A stretch of 64,000 bases of DNA from Alphaproteobacteria bacterium (lineage in GTDB: Bacteria > Pseudomonadota > Alphaproteobacteria > Rhizobiales > Methyloligellaceae): contig VGDX01000004.1 in the NCBI GenBank assembly GCA_016869535.1, positions 1 to 64,000 of the forward strand. Direction: 5' to 3'. The notes beneath the pieces were generated by a model. The model saw only the letters and a list, made by a program, of their open reading frames with translations. It ran no database searches and had not been told where the DNA came from. A program made the translations under genes and the position numbers. This document shows, one piece after another, positions 61,765-64,000 of this stretch (position 1 is its first letter; each line of letters opens with the position of its first letter).

Positions 61765-63549
61765 GTGAAAGTCCCTATTTCATTGCTCCTAGTGGGCCTT
61801 CTCGTGCTCCCCTGTTCCGGGCGGGCTGAGCCTGTTGCCGGCATCGCCATGCATGGCAGCCCGCGTGAACCTGCTGGTTTTACACACTTTCCTTACGCCA
61901 ACCCGGAAGCGCCCAAAGGCGGGCGGGTAACCTTCGGCGTACAGGGCTCCTATGACAGCCTCAACCCCCTGATCGTCAAAGGGGCGCCTGCCGACGGCCT
62001 GCGCGACTATCTCTATGAGAGCCTGCTCGCACGCGCTCTCGATGAGCCATTTACCCTTTACGGCCTCATTGCCGAGAGCGTGGAAACCCCGCCCGAACGG
62101 AGCTTTGTCGAGTTCACGCTGCATCCCGATGCCAAATTCTCAGACGGCACGCCGATCACCGTGAAGGACGTCATCTTTTCGCACGCGGTGCTGCGCGATC
62201 ATGGACGTCCCAATCACCGCTCTTATTATAAGAAGGTCGCCAAGGTCGAGCAGACCGGTGAGCGCAAGGTCCGCTTCACCTTCGATCAGAGTGGCGATCG
62301 CGAGATGCCGCTGATCATCGGGTTGATGCCGGTGCTGCCGAGCCATCTGCTCACCGCCGAGAGCTTCGACAAGACCACGCTCAAGCCGCCGATCGGCAGC
62401 GGACCTTATCTCATCGACAAGGTCGATCCCGGCAAGAGCATCACCTATAGGCGCGATCCGAATTATTGGGGACGCGATCTCCCGGTCAATCGCGGTCTCT
62501 ATAATTTCGATGAGATCCGCTACGACTACTATCGCGACGCCGGCGCTCTGTTCGAGGCCTTCAAGTCGGGACTCATACGGTTGCGCAACGAAGACGACCC
62601 GACACGTTGGACCGAAGGCTACAATTTTCCAGCCTTGAAAGACGGCCGCGTCGTCAAGGAGGCGCTGCCGATCGAGACGCCGGCAGGCATGGCCGCGCTC
62701 GTGTTCAACACCCGGCGGCCGCTCTTCGCCGATCCGCGTGTGCGCCAGGCACTGATCCGTCTGTTCGATTTCGAATGGATCAACCGCAATCTTTATCACG
62801 GGCAATATGCGCGCACGGAAAGCTATTTCGCCCGCTCGGAACTTTCCTCGCACGGGCATCCCGCAGATGCCACCGAACGTAAGCTGCTCGCGCCTTACGC
62901 CGATCAGTTGAAACCAGAGATCATGGACGGGACCTTCGCCTTTCCCACGACCGACGGCAGCGGCGAGAACCGCGAAGGCCGCATCGAGGCGCTTAAACTG
63001 CTTGAAGAGGCGGGGTGGCGGCTCAAGGACGGCAAGTTGATCAACGATAAGACCGGCGAGCCTTTTGAGTTCGAGATTCTCGCCGCGACCCGCGCGCAGG
63101 AACGTCTGCTGCTCACCTATGCCCGCGCCTTGAAGGAGGTCGGCATCGACGCTCGGATCCGCCAGGTGGACTCCGCGCAATATCAGCGGCGCAAGATTAC
63201 CTACGATTTCGACATGATCCAGTATGTGTGGCCGTCATCGCTGTCGCCCGGCAATGAGCAGAACTTCCGCTGGGGCAGTAGCGAAGCGGATATTGAAGGC
63301 ACGTTCAATTTTGCCGGGGTCAGGAGCGAAGCCGTCGATGCCATGATCGAGGCGCTGCTCAAGGCCGAAAGCCGCGAGGACTTTGTTTCGGCGGTGCGCG
63401 CGCTCGACCGCGCCTTGCTGTCGGGCGACTATGTCATTCCCTTGTTCTATCTGCCGCGGCAGTGGGTCGCCCATTGGAGCGACCTGAAACGGCCCGAGGA
63501 GACCCCGCTTTACGGCTACCAGATCGATACCTGGTGGCTTCAGCTTTAG
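61765..63549 (+). CDS. Extracellular solute-binding protein family 5 (YejA-like)
   Basis: A 594-residue periplasmic binding protein for peptides or related compounds of an ABC importer. Start is GTG at 61765; the signal peptide is SLLLVGLLVLPCSGRA. The YejA-type opening reads AGIAMHGSPREPAGFTHFPY with ANPEAPKGG. SBP_bac_5 features are YESLLARALDEPFTLYGLIA, FSDGTPITVKDVIFS and GSGPYLIDKV, and the end has VIPLFYLPRQWVAHWSDL. No permease or ATPase gene is adjacent, so the transporter partner is elsewhere. The stop overlaps the convergent mfd end by 4 bases. The 262-base upstream gap shows no gene. Confidence 0.92.
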   Translation: MKVPISLLLVGLLVLPCSGRAEPVAGIAMHGSPREPAGFTHFPYANPEAPKGGRVTFGVQGSYDSLNPLIVKGAPADGLRDYLYESLLARALDEPFTLYGLIAESVETPPERSFVEFTLHPDAKFSDGTPITVKDVIFSHAVLRDHGRPNHRSYYKKVAKVEQTGERKVRFTFDQSGDREMPLIIGLMPVLPSHLLTAESFDKTTLKPPIGSGPYLIDKVDPGKSITYRRDPNYWGRDLPVNRGLYNFDEIRYDYYRDAGALFEAFKSGLIRLRNEDDPTRWTEGYNFPALKDGRVVKEALPIETPAGMAALVFNTRRPLFADPRVRQALIRLFDFEWINRNLYHGQYARTESYFARSELSSHGHPADATERKLLAPYADQLKPEIMDGTFAFPTTDGSGENREGRIEALKLLEEAGWRLKDGKLINDKTGEPFEFEILAATRAQERLLLTYARALKEVGIDARIRQVDSAQYQRRKITYDFDMIQYVWPSSLSPGNEQNFRWGSSEADIEGTFNFAGVRSEAVDAMIEALLKAESREDFVSAVRALDRALLSGDYVIPLFYLPRQWVAHWSDLKRPEETPLYGYQIDTWWLQL

Positions 63550-64000
63550 GCGGCCTGCTTCACTTCAGCGGCGATCTTGGCGAGGTGCTGCAGGAGATCG
63601 CGGGTACCGGCGAGCCGTGCCTCGGGCGTCTGCCAATTGGCGTAATAAATAAGACGGTGGTCGGGCTGGAGCTTCACGCGCGTTCCCTGCTCGCGGATGA
63701 AGGCGATCAGCCCATCGGGGTTGGCGAAACTCTTGTTGCGGAAGGCAATCACCGCGCCCTTAGGCCCGGCGTCGATCTGCTCAATTCCAGCCTGGCGGCA
63801 TAATCCCTTGATTTCAACCACATCGAGCAGATGCCGTACCTCGGATGGCAATTGGCCGAACCGGTCGATCAACTCCGCGGCGAAAGCTTCGATGGCCTCG
63901 TGACTCTCGACCGCGACCAGACGTCGATAGAGACCGAGCCGTACTTGCAGATCGGGCACATATTCCTCGGGGATCAGGACCGATGTGCCGAGATTGATGC
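63546..64000 (-). CDS. mfd: Transcription-repair coupling factor, C-terminal part (window edge)
   Basis: The frame is open to the window end, so the gene starts outside. The 151 visible codons include INLGTSVLIPEEYVPDLQVR, LGLYRRL and ELIDRFGQLPSEVRHLLDVV, the TRCF domain that ends Mfd proteins. Mfd removes stalled RNA polymerase at lesions and recruits UvrA. The helicase and UvrB-like domains are beyond the window. Confidence 0.93.
   Translation of the reverse strand, partial: INLGTSVLIPEEYVPDLQVRLGLYRRLVAVESHEAIEAFAAELIDRFGQLPSEVRHLLDVVEIKGLCRQAGIEQIDAGPKGAVIAFRNKSFANPDGLIAFIREQGTRVKLQPDHRLIYYANWQTPEARLAGTRDLLQHLAKIAAEVKQAA

Overview
The window looks like a chromosome segment of a GC-rich alphaproteobacterium of the order Hyphomicrobiales (Rhizobiales). 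Support comes from the conserved order rpoZ-rsh-DUF2062-pdxJ-acpS-lepB-rnc-era-recO, the ldtR/L,D-transpeptidase pair, a phosphatidylcholine synthase, a cytochrome bc1 chaperone next to yceD-plsX-fabH-ihfA-merR, and short palindromic intergenic repeats of the kind common in Bradyrhizobium relatives. No genus can be assigned from the sequence alone. No rRNA, CRISPR array or replication origin was seen.

Region 1 (1-5.47 kb) is a decayed mobile island ending at a tRNA-Pro(GGG) gene. It holds the N-terminus of an IS1380-family transposase, an intact subtilisin-type autotransporter protease, a RadC C-terminal scrap, a frameshifted IS630-family transposase and a Toprim-like protein of probable phage or element origin.

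Region 2 (5.6-19.5 kb) is housekeeping. Envelope and lipid genes are yceD, plsX, fabH, ihfA and a MerR regulator, with bamE reading away. Then come the proton pyrophosphatase hppA and a tightly overlapped glyA-nrdR-ribD-ribE-ribB-ribH-nusB-thiL cluster for one-carbon, riboflavin and thiamine cofactor supply.

Region 3 (19.8-47.4 kb) mixes cell-wall and core genes. It includes L,D-transpeptidase with its MarR regulator LdtR, a hydroxyisobutyryl-CoA hydrolase-like protein, an extensin-like peptidase, hemB, an RDD protein, ate and parC. The large recO-era-rnc-lepB-acpS-pdxJ-rsh-rpoZ block follows, then folK, a NYN nuclease, a family 5 uracil-DNA glycosylase, smpB, dapA and a soluble lytic transglycosylase. 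Three exported wall-associated proteins here share a short PLP(D/E)RNPxR peptide.

Region 4 (47.4-54.1 kb) is accessory: a 46-residue DUF3096 gene, two TerC-family membrane proteins, YihY, an outer-membrane barrel gene broken by one amber codon, a serralysin-like RTX metalloprotease followed by a LuxR-like scrap, and tRNA-Ser(TGA). Region 5 (54.1-64 kb) has phosphatidylcholine synthase, an inorganic pyrophosphatase with an export signal convergent with a phosphate-porin-like gene, a UbiH-like monooxygenase, a lipid A acyltransferase, hspQ, an IalB-family protein, a peptide-type solute-binding protein and the 3' end of mfd.

I found no single undescribed multi-gene system that the sequence proves. 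The best leads are the exported pyrophosphatase facing a phosphate-type porin, the PLPxRNP peptide shared by three wall proteins, and the Toprim-like island gene at tRNA-Pro.
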